Part shown: one piece after another, positions 56,587-64,000 of the stretch
Layout of the letters: every line of letters begins with the position of its first letter
Position numbering within the stretch: the first letter of the stretch is position 1
Source of the DNA: Oceanospirillaceae bacterium
GTDB taxonomy: Bacteria; Pseudomonadota; Gammaproteobacteria; Pseudomonadales; Balneatricaceae
Assembly: GCA_013215375.1 (NCBI GenBank)
Contig: JABSRB010000026.1
Coordinates: forward strand, 17,523 to 81,522
Reading direction: 5' to 3'
DNA length: 64,000 bases
Notes under the pieces: model-generated
Told to the model about the DNA's origin: nothing
Databases searched by the model: none
Seen by the model: the letters and a program-made list of their open reading frames with translations, nothing else
Translations under genes and position numbers: made by a program

Positions 56587-57195
56587 TTATTTAATAAAGG
56601 ATAACTCTTTTTTAATGCGCTCCAAGATAGGGCCTTTACGTTCGTTGAAAGCTTTTTTGTTAGTGGTGAAAATATTATTGCCTTTGGTATCGATAGAAAT
56701 AATCAATGGGCCAAACTCTTTTACTTTATTTACCCACAAAGTTTCAGGCATGCCTAAGTCGTGCCAATGCGACTCTACTATCTCTTCAACCATGGTGGCC
56801 GCAAGTACGGCGCAGCCACCTGGGAACACAGCGTGTACCGCTTTATGCTCTTGGCAAGCTTCAACAGTGTCTGGTCCCATGCCGCCTTTACCGACAATCA
56901 GTTTGACGCCTGTTTGCGCAATAAACTCTTTTTCAAATTTCTCCATGCGCATGCTGGTAGTGGGGCCAATGGATACCATCTCGAATTCGCCATCTGGCAA
57001 AGCTCTTACAATAGGACCCGCGTGAAAGATAGCACCACCGCGGACATCGACAGGCAACTCGCGCTTGTGCTCAATCAAGCGACGATGCGCGACATCTCTA
57101 CAGGTTGTCAGGATGCCGGTTAGGTAAACGATGTCACCGACATTTAACGATTCTAGATCTTCATCTTTAATGGGGACGGTTAAGATCTTCTTCAC
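56587..57195 (-). CDS. ttdB: L(+)-tartrate dehydratase / class I fumarase beta subunit
   Basis: 202 residues, about the size of E. coli TtdB (201). The family segments are [40 protein letters not shown] with [31 protein letters not shown] and [20 protein letters not shown]. With the alpha subunit it dehydrates L-tartrate to oxaloacetate; a two-subunit fumarase is the alternative. The ATG overlaps the stop of ttdA. The tartrate call is supported by the transporter and tartrate/malate dehydrogenase nearby. Confidence 0.85.
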   Translation of the reverse strand: MKKILTVPIKDEDLESLNVGDIVYLTGILTTCRDVAHRRLIEHKRELPVDVRGGAIFHAGPIVRALPDGEFEMVSIGPTTSMRMEKFEKEFIAQTGVKLIVGKGGMGPDTVEACQEHKAVHAVFPGGCAVLAATMVEEIVESHWHDLGMPETLWVNKVKEFGPLIISIDTKGNNIFTTNKKAFNERKGPILERIKKELSFIK

Positions 57196-58091
57196 AGTGA
57201 AACTCCTTCATGAGAGAGGATTTCATAGCTTAAATCCGCCTTAAATTTAATTTTTCCACGACGATGAGACCAACAACCCGTCGAAATAGCCACACCAATA
57301 GTCGATGGGTGACGAGCTGATGATTCTATGTTGACGCCCATTACGCTGTTTTTACCGGTCAGTCCCTGAGGGCCAATACCGACTTCATTGAGGCCGTCGG
57401 TGAGTAATTTCTCCATTTTTGCCGCATTGGGAATAGGGCTATCAGAGTCTACGGGGCGCATTAGTGCTCTTTTAGAAAGTTTAGCGGCTGTCTCTGCTGT
57501 AGCGGAAACACCAACGCCTACCAATAGAGGAGGGCAAGCGTTGATCCCCCGTGAAGTAATAATATCGAAGACAAACTCAGCAACGCCTTCGTAGCCTTCA
57601 CCGGGCATTAATACTTTAGCGGCGCCAGGGAGTGTGCAACCACCACCTGCCATATAGACATCAATGGTGACGCCATCGCCGCCGGGAATTATTTCCCAAT
57701 CTAACCAGGGGATGTTAGAGCCAGTATTAGTGCCAGTGTTTTTTTCCTCAAAAGTTTCCACGGCATTGTGGCGTAATGGACCCTCTTCGGTGGCAATCAA
57801 AGTGGCATTGCGCAATATTTCTTCAAGTTCGCCAAGCAGCGGAAAACCGGCACCGACACTGATAAAGTATTGGATAACACCCGTGTCTTGACAGCTAGGG
57901 CGGCTTAATTTGTCTGCCTTGTCTTGATTCTCTGCCATGGCATCATAGATTTTAATTGCCAGTGGATTGGTTTCTTGCCTACGTAATTCTTCTTGCTTTT
58001 TTATCACATCTTTAGGCAAGCGTTTACCGATATAATCAGTAAATTTAGCCATGATATTGGTCATTTCTAGCACATTTGGTTGTTGTGTCAT
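57192..58091 (-). CDS. ttdA: L(+)-tartrate dehydratase / class I fumarase alpha subunit
   Basis: 299 residues against 303 for E. coli TtdA. Three cysteines that would hold a [4Fe-4S] cluster are visible in [13 protein letters not shown] (about 71), [15 protein letters not shown] (about 190) and [11 protein letters not shown] (about 277). [20 protein letters not shown] and [20 protein letters not shown] are family segments. It is the first gene of the minus-strand ttdAB-tctC-tctAB-dehydrogenase run and is divergent from a LysR regulator. Confidence 0.87.
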   Translation of the reverse strand: MTQQPNVLEMTNIMAKFTDYIGKRLPKDVIKKQEELRRQETNPLAIKIYDAMAENQDKADKLSRPSCQDTGVIQYFISVGAGFPLLGELEEILRNATLIATEEGPLRHNAVETFEEKNTGTNTGSNIPWLDWEIIPGGDGVTIDVYMAGGGCTLPGAAKVLMPGEGYEGVAEFVFDIITSRGINACPPLLVGVGVSATAETAAKLSKRALMRPVDSDSPIPNAAKMEKLLTDGLNEVGIGPQGLTGKNSVMGVNIESSARHPSTIGVAISTGCWSHRRGKIKFKADLSYEILSHEGVSL

Positions 58092-58160
58092 GTTTGCCTC
58101 TTCATTACCGGCCTGTTATAGCTCTTTTTATGAGTGTCTTTTAGTCGCTTAAAGCGGGTA

Positions 58161-58177
58161 GATTTATTGATCAAATC
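58161..58177. promoter_or_regulatory. Candidate LysR-type operator between ttdA and its regulator
   Basis: GATTTATTGATCAAATC has GATTT/AAATC arms and contains a T-N11-A core, the usual LysR-family site. It lies midway in the 221-base divergent gap. The gap otherwise contains only putative promoter sequence. Confidence 0.4.
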
Positions 58178-58312
58178 GGGTCACTAAAACAGCACTTTAA
58201 ATTATTCTAAGTCGCATGTTTTTCTAGTGTGCGGCTGATAAACCTATATTAGCGCTTTTATAACCGTTGAAAATTCACTATTATTTATTCTATTGTTTCC
58301 TGGAGGTTAATA

Positions 58313-59236
58313 ATGGATGCTATATCAGAATTGAGTTTTTTTGTGTTACTGGTGAATAAGAAAAGCTTAGCTGCCACCGCCAGAAGCTTAAATATAACCC
58401 CACCTGCGGTTACCAAACGATTAGTTAAACTTGAGGAAAGACTTGGGGTTAGGCTGCTAAATCGCACCACCCGAAAAATTGCCTTAACCCATGAGGGCGA
58501 GCTGTATTATCAGCATGCCAAACGCCTTGTCAGTGAGATAGAAGAAGTTGAAGCGCTGGTCTCTCGGCGAAATTCAGAGCCAAGTGGCTTACTCAGAGTT
58601 AATGCGCCCCTAGGTTTTGGGCGCAGTTATATAGCAGGGGTAATGTCGGAGTTCTCGGCTAAGTACCCAAAGGTTAACTTACAGTTAAAGCTCACCGATA
58701 GGCCGATCAATTTGGCGGAAGATGCCTTTGATTTGCAAATTCGCTTTGGTGAAATACCGGATTCCCGTTTGTTAGCCAAACATATAGCCACTAACAGAAG
58801 GTTGCTGTGCGCCTCGCCAAAATACTTAAATAAAAATGGCATTCCCATCACAGCCGCAGATTTGAGCGGACATAACTGTATTGTGTTAAAGCAAAACGAA
58901 GCGGAATTTGGCATCTGGCGGTTGCGTAAAGATAACAAGACAGAATCCATTAAAGTGAATTCAAGGTTAGTGACTAATGATGGCAGTGTCGCACTGAAAT
59001 GGGCGCTGGATGGACACGGCATTGTGATGCGTGCTGAATGGGATATTGCCAGTTATATTCGCTCTGGTGAATTAGTGTTAGTGCTCAGTGATTATGAAAC
59101 AACCATGGCTGATATCTATGCGGTGTACTTAGAAAGATTGAGTAAATCGCCTAAACTGGCTGCGTTTGTCGAGTATTTAGAAGCGGCATTTTTGAGTAAA
59201 GATTTGAGTGAAAGCAACGATAGTCGTATTTGGTAA
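58313..59236 (+). CDS. LysR-family regulator, TtdR-like
   Basis: 307 residues. The N-terminal helix-turn-helix is SLAATARSLNITPPAVTKRL at about 20-40, followed by LEERLGVRLLNRTTRKIALT. The effector-binding domain starts near 90 (GLLRVNAPLGFGRSYIAGVM). This sequence type (LLNRTTR.. with RVNAPLGFGR) includes DmlR and TtdR, which control D-malate and tartrate genes. It has a strong GGAGG ribosome-binding site and is divergent from ttdAB-tct, which it most likely regulates. Confidence 0.88.
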   Translation: MDAISELSFFVLLVNKKSLAATARSLNITPPAVTKRLVKLEERLGVRLLNRTTRKIALTHEGELYYQHAKRLVSEIEEVEALVSRRNSEPSGLLRVNAPLGFGRSYIAGVMSEFSAKYPKVNLQLKLTDRPINLAEDAFDLQIRFGEIPDSRLLAKHIATNRRLLCASPKYLNKNGIPITAADLSGHNCIVLKQNEAEFGIWRLRKDNKTESIKVNSRLVTNDGSVALKWALDGHGIVMRAEWDIASYIRSGELVLVLSDYETTMADIYAVYLERLSKSPKLAAFVEYLEAAFLSKDLSESNDSRIW

Positions 59237-59255
59237 CCAGCTGAGTTGCATCAAT

Positions 59256-59296
59256 AAAAAAGGCACTGGCAGACATCGTCTGCCAGTGCGCTTTTA
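59256..59296. terminator. Bidirectional terminator between LysR and cpdB
   Basis: GCACTGGCAGAC (59263-59274) and GTCTGCCAGTGC (59278-59289) form a perfect 12-bp stem with an ATC loop. An A-run lies on the left and GCTTTTATT on the right, so it can serve both convergent genes. Confidence 0.92.
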
Positions 59297-59304
59297 TTAA
59301 TTTA

Positions 59305-61272
59305 TCAATCGAGTTTTAAGCGATACTTGGCAAAGCCATCAGTACCTTCGCCAACGTATTCAATCGGCATGTCATCAGTAATGGCTGCCTTTGCGTTAGG
59401 TGAGCTTTGAAAGACCACATTCGAATTTTTGATAGCAACAAAGGACCAGTTGTTATCTGCAGAAGGATCAATGGTTTTAAGGGCAAAGATATCATTAGCC
59501 AATACCGTGCGGTTTTCATCCGGTGCCGAAATAATGATATTACTGCCATCTAAAGCGGGGAATTTACCACCGCCACTGGCGCGATAGTTATTGGTTGCGA
59601 CAATGAACTGTGCCTTCTCATCGATTGCCTTACCTTGATATTGCAGCTCCACCACGCGGTGTGAATCAGAGGCTTTTTGACCGTCTTTGGCGTAGCGCGC
59701 TGCCTTGGTTAAATCGACTTTAAAAGTGACACCATCGATAATGTCAAAGTTATACGAGGGGAAATCTGGGTTCAACAGAACCTGCTCTTCAGTCACATCG
59801 GCTTTAATGGTATTGAAGGCACCCATCGACATTTCTAACCACTCACGTACTTCTGCGCCATTGAGCAATACCGCGCGCAAAGTATTCGGGTAGATGTAAA
59901 GGTCGGCGACATTTTTAAGGGCGATCTTACCGGCACTTATATTGGTGTAATACTCAGCACCGCCACGCCCACCTGCTTTAAACGGAGCACCTGCAGATAA
60001 CACTGGAATGCCATCGTATTCAGTACCTTGAATTAACTTTTCCACATAACGCTGTTGTGCGTTAGTGACAATTTGCACAGAGGGGTCGTCTTGTACCAGC
60101 GAGAAATAACTGTGTATCGGTGCGGTGGTGATACCCACACCTTTGTTCATAAAGGCAATGGTGGCTTTATGCTCTTGGCTCACAGCTGCTACTATCTGCG
60201 GGTCGGCATCGACCAATGAGATTTTTTTGCGGCCATCGCGTTTGTAGATGCTTCTCAGGCTGCCTTGTCCATCCAGAACTGTCCATTTACCATCGGTGAT
60301 ATCAAGCTTTAAATCGATAAGCCCTAAGTGAGAGCCCCAGAAGCCAGGCATCACCGAAGCTACGCCATTAATAGTGCCTTTGGCGATATCGGCACCTTCT
60401 ACACTGGCAAATTTGTCACTGGGAAATGGCTGGTGGGAGTGGCCAAATAAGATGGCGTCTATGCCCGGTACTTTTGACAGCGCTAGAGTGCTGTTTTCAG
60501 AAAAGCCTGTCGCGTCTACTTTACCTAAACCAGAGTGCGGTATAGCAACGATGATATCAGCACCTTGTTTTTTCATTAAAGGTATAAACTTTTTAGCATC
60601 TTCAATTATATCGTGAGCGACTAGTTTTCCGGTTAGGTTGACCTTATCCCATTGCATAATTTGCGGTGGTACAAAACCAATCACACCGACCTTAATACTC
60701 ACTCTCTCACCGGAATCAGTGACTAGCTCTCTGTCTAATATTAGATAGGGAGTGAAATAGTTTTTATCATTAGTGTCGTCTTTATCGCCATCGAAGATAT
60801 AAGTATTGGCGGATACATAAGGGAAATTAGCCCCGGCTAATGATGTTTTAAGAAAATCCAAGCCGTAGTTAAATTCGTGATTACCTAAATTACCTGCATC
60901 GTAGTTAAGCAGGTTCATCGCTTTATACACCGGGTGGATAGCACCATCGGCTAAACCTTGCTCTTTAGCGATGTAATCCCCTAATGGGTTGCCTTGCAAT
61001 AAATCGCCGTTATCAAATAACAGTGAGTTTTTGACTTCAGCACGCGCTACTTTAATTAAACTGGCTGTTTTGGCTAGGCCTAAAGTGACGCTAGCTTTAT
61101 CACGATAATAATCATAATCGACTATATTGACGTGTATGTCGGTCGTTTCAAGGATACGTAACTGCACTTTGGCGGCAGTTGCAGGTAGGCAAACAGTGGC
61201 AATCGCCATCGCTAGCAAGGTCTGCTTGAGCTTAGGTGAATTAAAAAGGGAAATGTGGGGTTGGGCTGGCAT
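59305..61272 (-). CDS. cpdB: 2',3'-cyclic-nucleotide 2'-phosphodiesterase / 3'-nucleotidase
   Basis: 655 residues from the ATG at 61272, which has GGAGAT 8 nt upstream; the longer frame starting at 61287 uses an ATG that overlaps that site. A signal peptide ends near LPATAAKV. The metallophosphoesterase motifs ETTDIHVNIVDYDYYRD, DNGDLLQGNPLGDY, GNHEFNYGLDFL and LFGHSHQPFPS are complete. The C-terminal 5'-nucleotidase domain contains SAGAPFKAGGRGG. A periplasmic enzyme that salvages external nucleotides. Confidence 0.95.
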   Translation of the reverse strand: MPAQPHISLFNSPKLKQTLLAMAIATVCLPATAAKVQLRILETTDIHVNIVDYDYYRDKASVTLGLAKTASLIKVARAEVKNSLLFDNGDLLQGNPLGDYIAKEQGLADGAIHPVYKAMNLLNYDAGNLGNHEFNYGLDFLKTSLAGANFPYVSANTYIFDGDKDDTNDKNYFTPYLILDRELVTDSGERVSIKVGVIGFVPPQIMQWDKVNLTGKLVAHDIIEDAKKFIPLMKKQGADIIVAIPHSGLGKVDATGFSENSTLALSKVPGIDAILFGHSHQPFPSDKFASVEGADIAKGTINGVASVMPGFWGSHLGLIDLKLDITDGKWTVLDGQGSLRSIYKRDGRKKISLVDADPQIVAAVSQEHKATIAFMNKGVGITTAPIHSYFSLVQDDPSVQIVTNAQQRYVEKLIQGTEYDGIPVLSAGAPFKAGGRGGAEYYTNISAGKIALKNVADLYIYPNTLRAVLLNGAEVREWLEMSMGAFNTIKADVTEEQVLLNPDFPSYNFDIIDGVTFKVDLTKAARYAKDGQKASDSHRVVELQYQGKAIDEKAQFIVATNNYRASGGGKFPALDGSNIIISAPDENRTVLANDIFALKTIDPSADNNWSFVAIKNSNVVFQSSPNAKAAITDDMPIEYVGEGTDGFAKYRLKLD

Positions 61273-61474
61273 TATTATTATCTCCATTCAGTCGTTTTAT
61301 GTATCCGTAACATAACATGGCAATATTACAAATAATCGATAGCCATTATTTTTACCACCTGGTCAATAATAAAGCTAATTGATTTTTGCTTTGTGCTTAA
61401 AATACTTGCTTGAGTAAAGTGGTTGATGAACTTAAGGGATTTAAGTTGAAGTAATAGGAGTTTACATTCGACAT

Positions 61475-61490
61475 AAATGTATATACATTT
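61475..61490. promoter_or_regulatory. Candidate HutC operator upstream of hutH
   Basis: AAATGTATATACATTT is a perfect 16-bp palindrome 95 bases before the hutH start, and it is followed at once by a partial copy (AAATGTATATTACA). A GTATATAC-type core fits sites bound by HutC-family repressors as I recall them. hutC is the next gene after hutH. The rest of the 61273-61584 spacer shows no gene. Confidence 0.6.
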
Positions 61491-61584
61491 AAATGTATAT
61501 TACAATTATTGCTTATAATGAGGCATGAGAGCTTGGTTGTTTTACATTAAAAAATAGCCACTTTCACTGTTGTTGGAGAACTGG

Positions 61585-63117
61585 ATGTATAGATTAGATA
61601 TTAACCCGGGCCATATGACTTTGGCACAACTTCGTCAAGTCGGCTTACACACTGTGCAATTGACTTTGAATAGTGATTGTCATTTAGCTATTCATGCCAG
61701 TAGTGATGCAGTGGCGCGGGTCATTGAGCAGGGGCGGGTCGTCTACGGTATAAATACTGGGTTTGGCCTGTTGGCTAATACCAAAATAGCGGAGAAAGAT
61801 CTGGAGCTGTTACAGCGCAGTATCGTGTTATCACACGCGGCGGGCATCGGTGAGTTAATGAGCGAAGCCAGTGTGCGTTTGATGATGATACTGAAAATTA
61901 ATTCTTTAGCGCGGGGCTTTTCAGGTATTCGTCTATCCGTGATTGAGTCATTAATAGCCTTAGTTAATCAGCAGGTTTACCCTTGTGTACCGCAAAAAGG
62001 CTCGGTCGGAGCATCGGGAGATTTAGCGCCGCTGGCACATATGAGTAATGTATTGATCGGTGAGGGTGAGGCTGTTTACCAAGGTGAACGTATGTCGGGT
62101 GCGCAAGCATTGATAGCGGCAGGTCTTACTCCGGTGAGATTAGCGCCTAAAGAGGGCTTGGCACTGCTAAATGGCACTCAAGCTTCCACGGCTTTTGCCT
62201 TGCAGGGGTTATTTGCCGCCGAGGATCTTTATGCCAGCGCCACAGTGACTGGGGCGATGTCGGTCGAGGCGGCACTCGGCAGTAGACGGCCCTTTGATGC
62301 GCGAGTACATCAAGTCAGAGGTCACCAAACTCAGATAGATGCAGCCGCTGCCTATCGACATTTATTAGATGATGCCTCAGAAATAGGGGCTTCTCATCAA
62401 GCCTGTAAAAAGGTGCAAGACCCATATTCACTACGCTGTCAGCCCCAAGTGATGGGTGCTTGTCTACAGCAACTTCGCTCGGCGGCTGAAGTATTACTGG
62501 TAGAGGCCAACGCTGTATCAGACAACCCCTTAGTCTTTGCTGAGACCGATGAGTTTATCTCAGCGGGTAACTTTCATGCAGAGCCTATCGCGATGGCAGC
62601 GGATAATATGGCGTTGGCTATCGCTGAAATCGGCGCGTTGTCAGAGCGACGTATGGCGCTATTGATTGACCCTAATTTAAGTAAATTACCGGCATTTTTG
62701 GTGGATAATGGTGGGGTGAATTCAGGTTTTATGATCGCGCAAGTCACAGGTGCTGCACTGGCCTCTGAAAATAAAAGCCTGGCACATCCCGCCTCGGTAG
62801 ATAGTTTGCCCACTTCTGCCAATCAGGAAGATCACGTTTCGATGGCGACGTTTGCCGCGCGCCGATTAAAAGACATGGCAGACAATACTGCGGGAATACT
62901 GGCCGTAGAGTTTTTGGCGGCATGCCAAGGGGTTGATTTTAGAGCGCCGAACAAGGCATCAGTGAACTTGGAATTAGCGAAAGCGTTACTGCGCGAGCAA
63001 GTGACTTTTTACGATAAGGATCGTTACTTTTCGCCCGATATTGAAAAGGCCAAAAGTTTGATAGTGAGTGGGCAACTCAATAGCTTTATGCCCGCCAAGC
63101 TGCTGCCGAGTTTGTAG
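61585..63117 (+). CDS. hutH: Histidine ammonia-lyase
   Basis: First step of histidine breakdown, histidine to urocanate and ammonia. I start at the ATG at 61585 (510 residues, [16 protein letters not shown]), which has GGAG 6 nt upstream; the in-frame TTG at 61570 would include that site. The self-made MIO prosthetic group comes from Ala143-Ser144-Gly145 in [24 protein letters not shown] near residue 55 and [14 protein letters not shown] are also typical. The remaining hut genes are not in the window and may lie beyond the repeat array. Confidence 0.96.
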   Translation: MYRLDINPGHMTLAQLRQVGLHTVQLTLNSDCHLAIHASSDAVARVIEQGRVVYGINTGFGLLANTKIAEKDLELLQRSIVLSHAAGIGELMSEASVRLMMILKINSLARGFSGIRLSVIESLIALVNQQVYPCVPQKGSVGASGDLAPLAHMSNVLIGEGEAVYQGERMSGAQALIAAGLTPVRLAPKEGLALLNGTQASTAFALQGLFAAEDLYASATVTGAMSVEAALGSRRPFDARVHQVRGHQTQIDAAAAYRHLLDDASEIGASHQACKKVQDPYSLRCQPQVMGACLQQLRSAAEVLLVEANAVSDNPLVFAETDEFISAGNFHAEPIAMAADNMALAIAEIGALSERRMALLIDPNLSKLPAFLVDNGGVNSGFMIAQVTGAALASENKSLAHPASVDSLPTSANQEDHVSMATFAARRLKDMADNTAGILAVEFLAACQGVDFRAPNKASVNLELAKALLREQVTFYDKDRYFSPDIEKAKSLIVSGQLNSFMPAKLLPSL

Positions 63118-63187
63118 GTTAAGCTATTGTTTGGCTTTGTATTAGTCGTTACAATTCGCTTTCTATAATTTTGACAGGACATATTGT

Positions 63188-63892
63188 GTGAGTGCACCAC
63201 GTTACCAGCAAATTAAAAAATATCTCTGCGATGCCATAAAATCGGGCGAGTACAGCGTGGGTTATAAAATACCCACTGAAAACCAATTGGCCAGCCAGTT
63301 CAGCGTGTCGCGCATGACGGTGAATAAAGCCATAAGAGATTTGGTACAAGCGAATATGCTGGTGCGTTACGCAGGTGTGGGTACTTTTGTCTGTGATGCG
63401 AAGGCTGAGTCGCCGCTGGCGGACATCAAAGATATTGCCGAGGAAGTTAAACACCGCGGCAAGCGTTATAGCTGCCAGCAGATCAAGCTCAAGCAAATTA
63501 ATGCTTATGAAATGCTGGCGATGCAGATGGGTGTACCGATCAACAGTATTATCTACCGATCAGTGTTAGTGCATTTTGAAGATGATATCGCCATCCAGCT
63601 GGAAAACCGCTATGTGCTGGCCAAATTAGTCCCCGACTACATCAAACAAGATTTTAGCACAGCCACCCCGCACAGCTATTTATCCAAAGTTTGCCCCGTG
63701 TCTAAAATCGAGCACATAGTAGAGGCGGTGTTACCCAGTGACAAAGTGCAAGCACTGCTAGATATCGATGCAAGCACACCTTGTCTGCAAGTTAATCGAC
63801 GTACTTGGTCCGATGATCGTCTGATCAGCTTTGCCTGTCTCACCCATCCAGGGCCAAGGTATAAGTTGCGCTCTATAGCTGCGAAAGGGTAG
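63188..63892 (+). CDS. hutC: Histidine utilisation repressor HutC
   Basis: 234 residues, GntR family. The winged helix at about 5-70 (YQQIKKYLCDAIKSGEYSVG, PTENQLASQFSVSRMTVNKA) is followed by a UTRA effector domain from about 90 to 232. The C-terminus HPGPRYKLRSIA and the LQVNRRTWSDDRLISFACLT segment are HutC-like. It represses hut genes and is induced by urocanate in known cases. The start is GTG with AGGA upstream. Heptamer repeats begin 9 bases after the stop. Confidence 0.92.
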   Translation: MSAPRYQQIKKYLCDAIKSGEYSVGYKIPTENQLASQFSVSRMTVNKAIRDLVQANMLVRYAGVGTFVCDAKAESPLADIKDIAEEVKHRGKRYSCQQIKLKQINAYEMLAMQMGVPINSIIYRSVLVHFEDDIAIQLENRYVLAKLVPDYIKQDFSTATPHSYLSKVCPVSKIEHIVEAVLPSDKVQALLDIDASTPCLQVNRRTWSDDRLISFACLTHPGPRYKLRSIAAKG

Positions 63893-63901
63893 GGGATTTT
63901 T

Positions 63902-64000
63902 AGCTACGAGCTACGAGCTACGAGCTACGAGCTAAAGACTAAAGACTAAAGACTAAAGACTAAAGACTAAAGACTAAAGACTAAAGACTAAAGACTAAAG
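63902..64000. repeat. Two abutting heptamer tandem-repeat arrays, cut by the window end
   Basis: AGCTACG is repeated four times (63902-63929) plus AGCTA. It then passes directly, sharing CTA, into CTAAAGA repeated nine full times plus six bases (63932-64000). Copies are exact. The array continues past the window. The 7-bp unit is not a multiple of three, so all three frames are read through, and I see no coding role. Confidence 0.97.

Noticed and set aside
63902..64000. CRISPR array
   Set aside because: Units are 7 bp, contiguous and without unique spacers; it is a simple tandem repeat.

Overview
The window reads as chromosomal DNA of a moderately AT-rich, probably marine gammaproteobacterium. 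The evidence is gene content and order: a System I cytochrome c maturation operon with separate ccmH and ccmI, zipA-ligA-yheU, a bifunctional mnmC, aroQ-accB-accC and a WbpL/WbpM-type O-antigen locus. I cannot name a genus. There are no rRNA or tRNA genes, no CRISPR array and no intact insertion sequence.

Layout. 1-5034: end of a ccm operon (ccmC tail, ccmD, E, F, G, H, I). 5091-10066: zipA with a very long acidic linker, ligA and yheU, followed by a 196-bp MITE-like element. 10287-13016 (minus): a CBS-pair protein and mnmC. 13130-44085: a roughly 31-kb surface-polysaccharide locus, all on the plus strand: ugd, a MntA/HepT-type pair whose toxin gene is frameshifted, rmlBACD for dTDP-L-rhamnose, a four-gene SIS / Gfo-Idh-MocA / 2-hydroxyacid dehydrogenase / IMPase operon, a CDP-3,6-dideoxyhexose (ascarylose-like) set, glycosyltransferases, flippase, polymerase, acyltransferase, then wbpL-wbpM-wzz. 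44143-46456 (minus): aroQ-accB-accC. 46758-50936 (minus): a TonB-dependent receptor behind a Fur-like box, and a sensor kinase/response regulator pair. 51141-51944 (minus): murI. 52024-58091 (minus): a tartrate/D-malate cluster with a tripartite tricarboxylate transporter and TtdAB dehydratase, with a divergent LysR gene at 58313. 59305-61272 (minus): cpdB. 61585-63892: hutH and hutC behind a perfect palindrome, then two abutting heptamer repeat arrays running off the window.

The polysaccharide locus is the unusual part. Between 22.4 and 40.1 kb five sugar genes are broken: ddhD (large internal deletion), a 6-phosphogluconolactonase relative, a second IMPase, a second 2-hydroxyacid dehydrogenase and a WbpK/WbpV-like reductase. 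Among them sit intact genes for a hydratase-family enzyme, a CMP-sugar synthetase and a DUF115/GT42-like protein. With the intact four-gene operon these suggest an undescribed route to a CMP-activated acidic sugar, partly decayed and perhaps rescued by the first IMPase and dehydrogenase. The chemistry is inference; the gene decay is read directly from the sequence.
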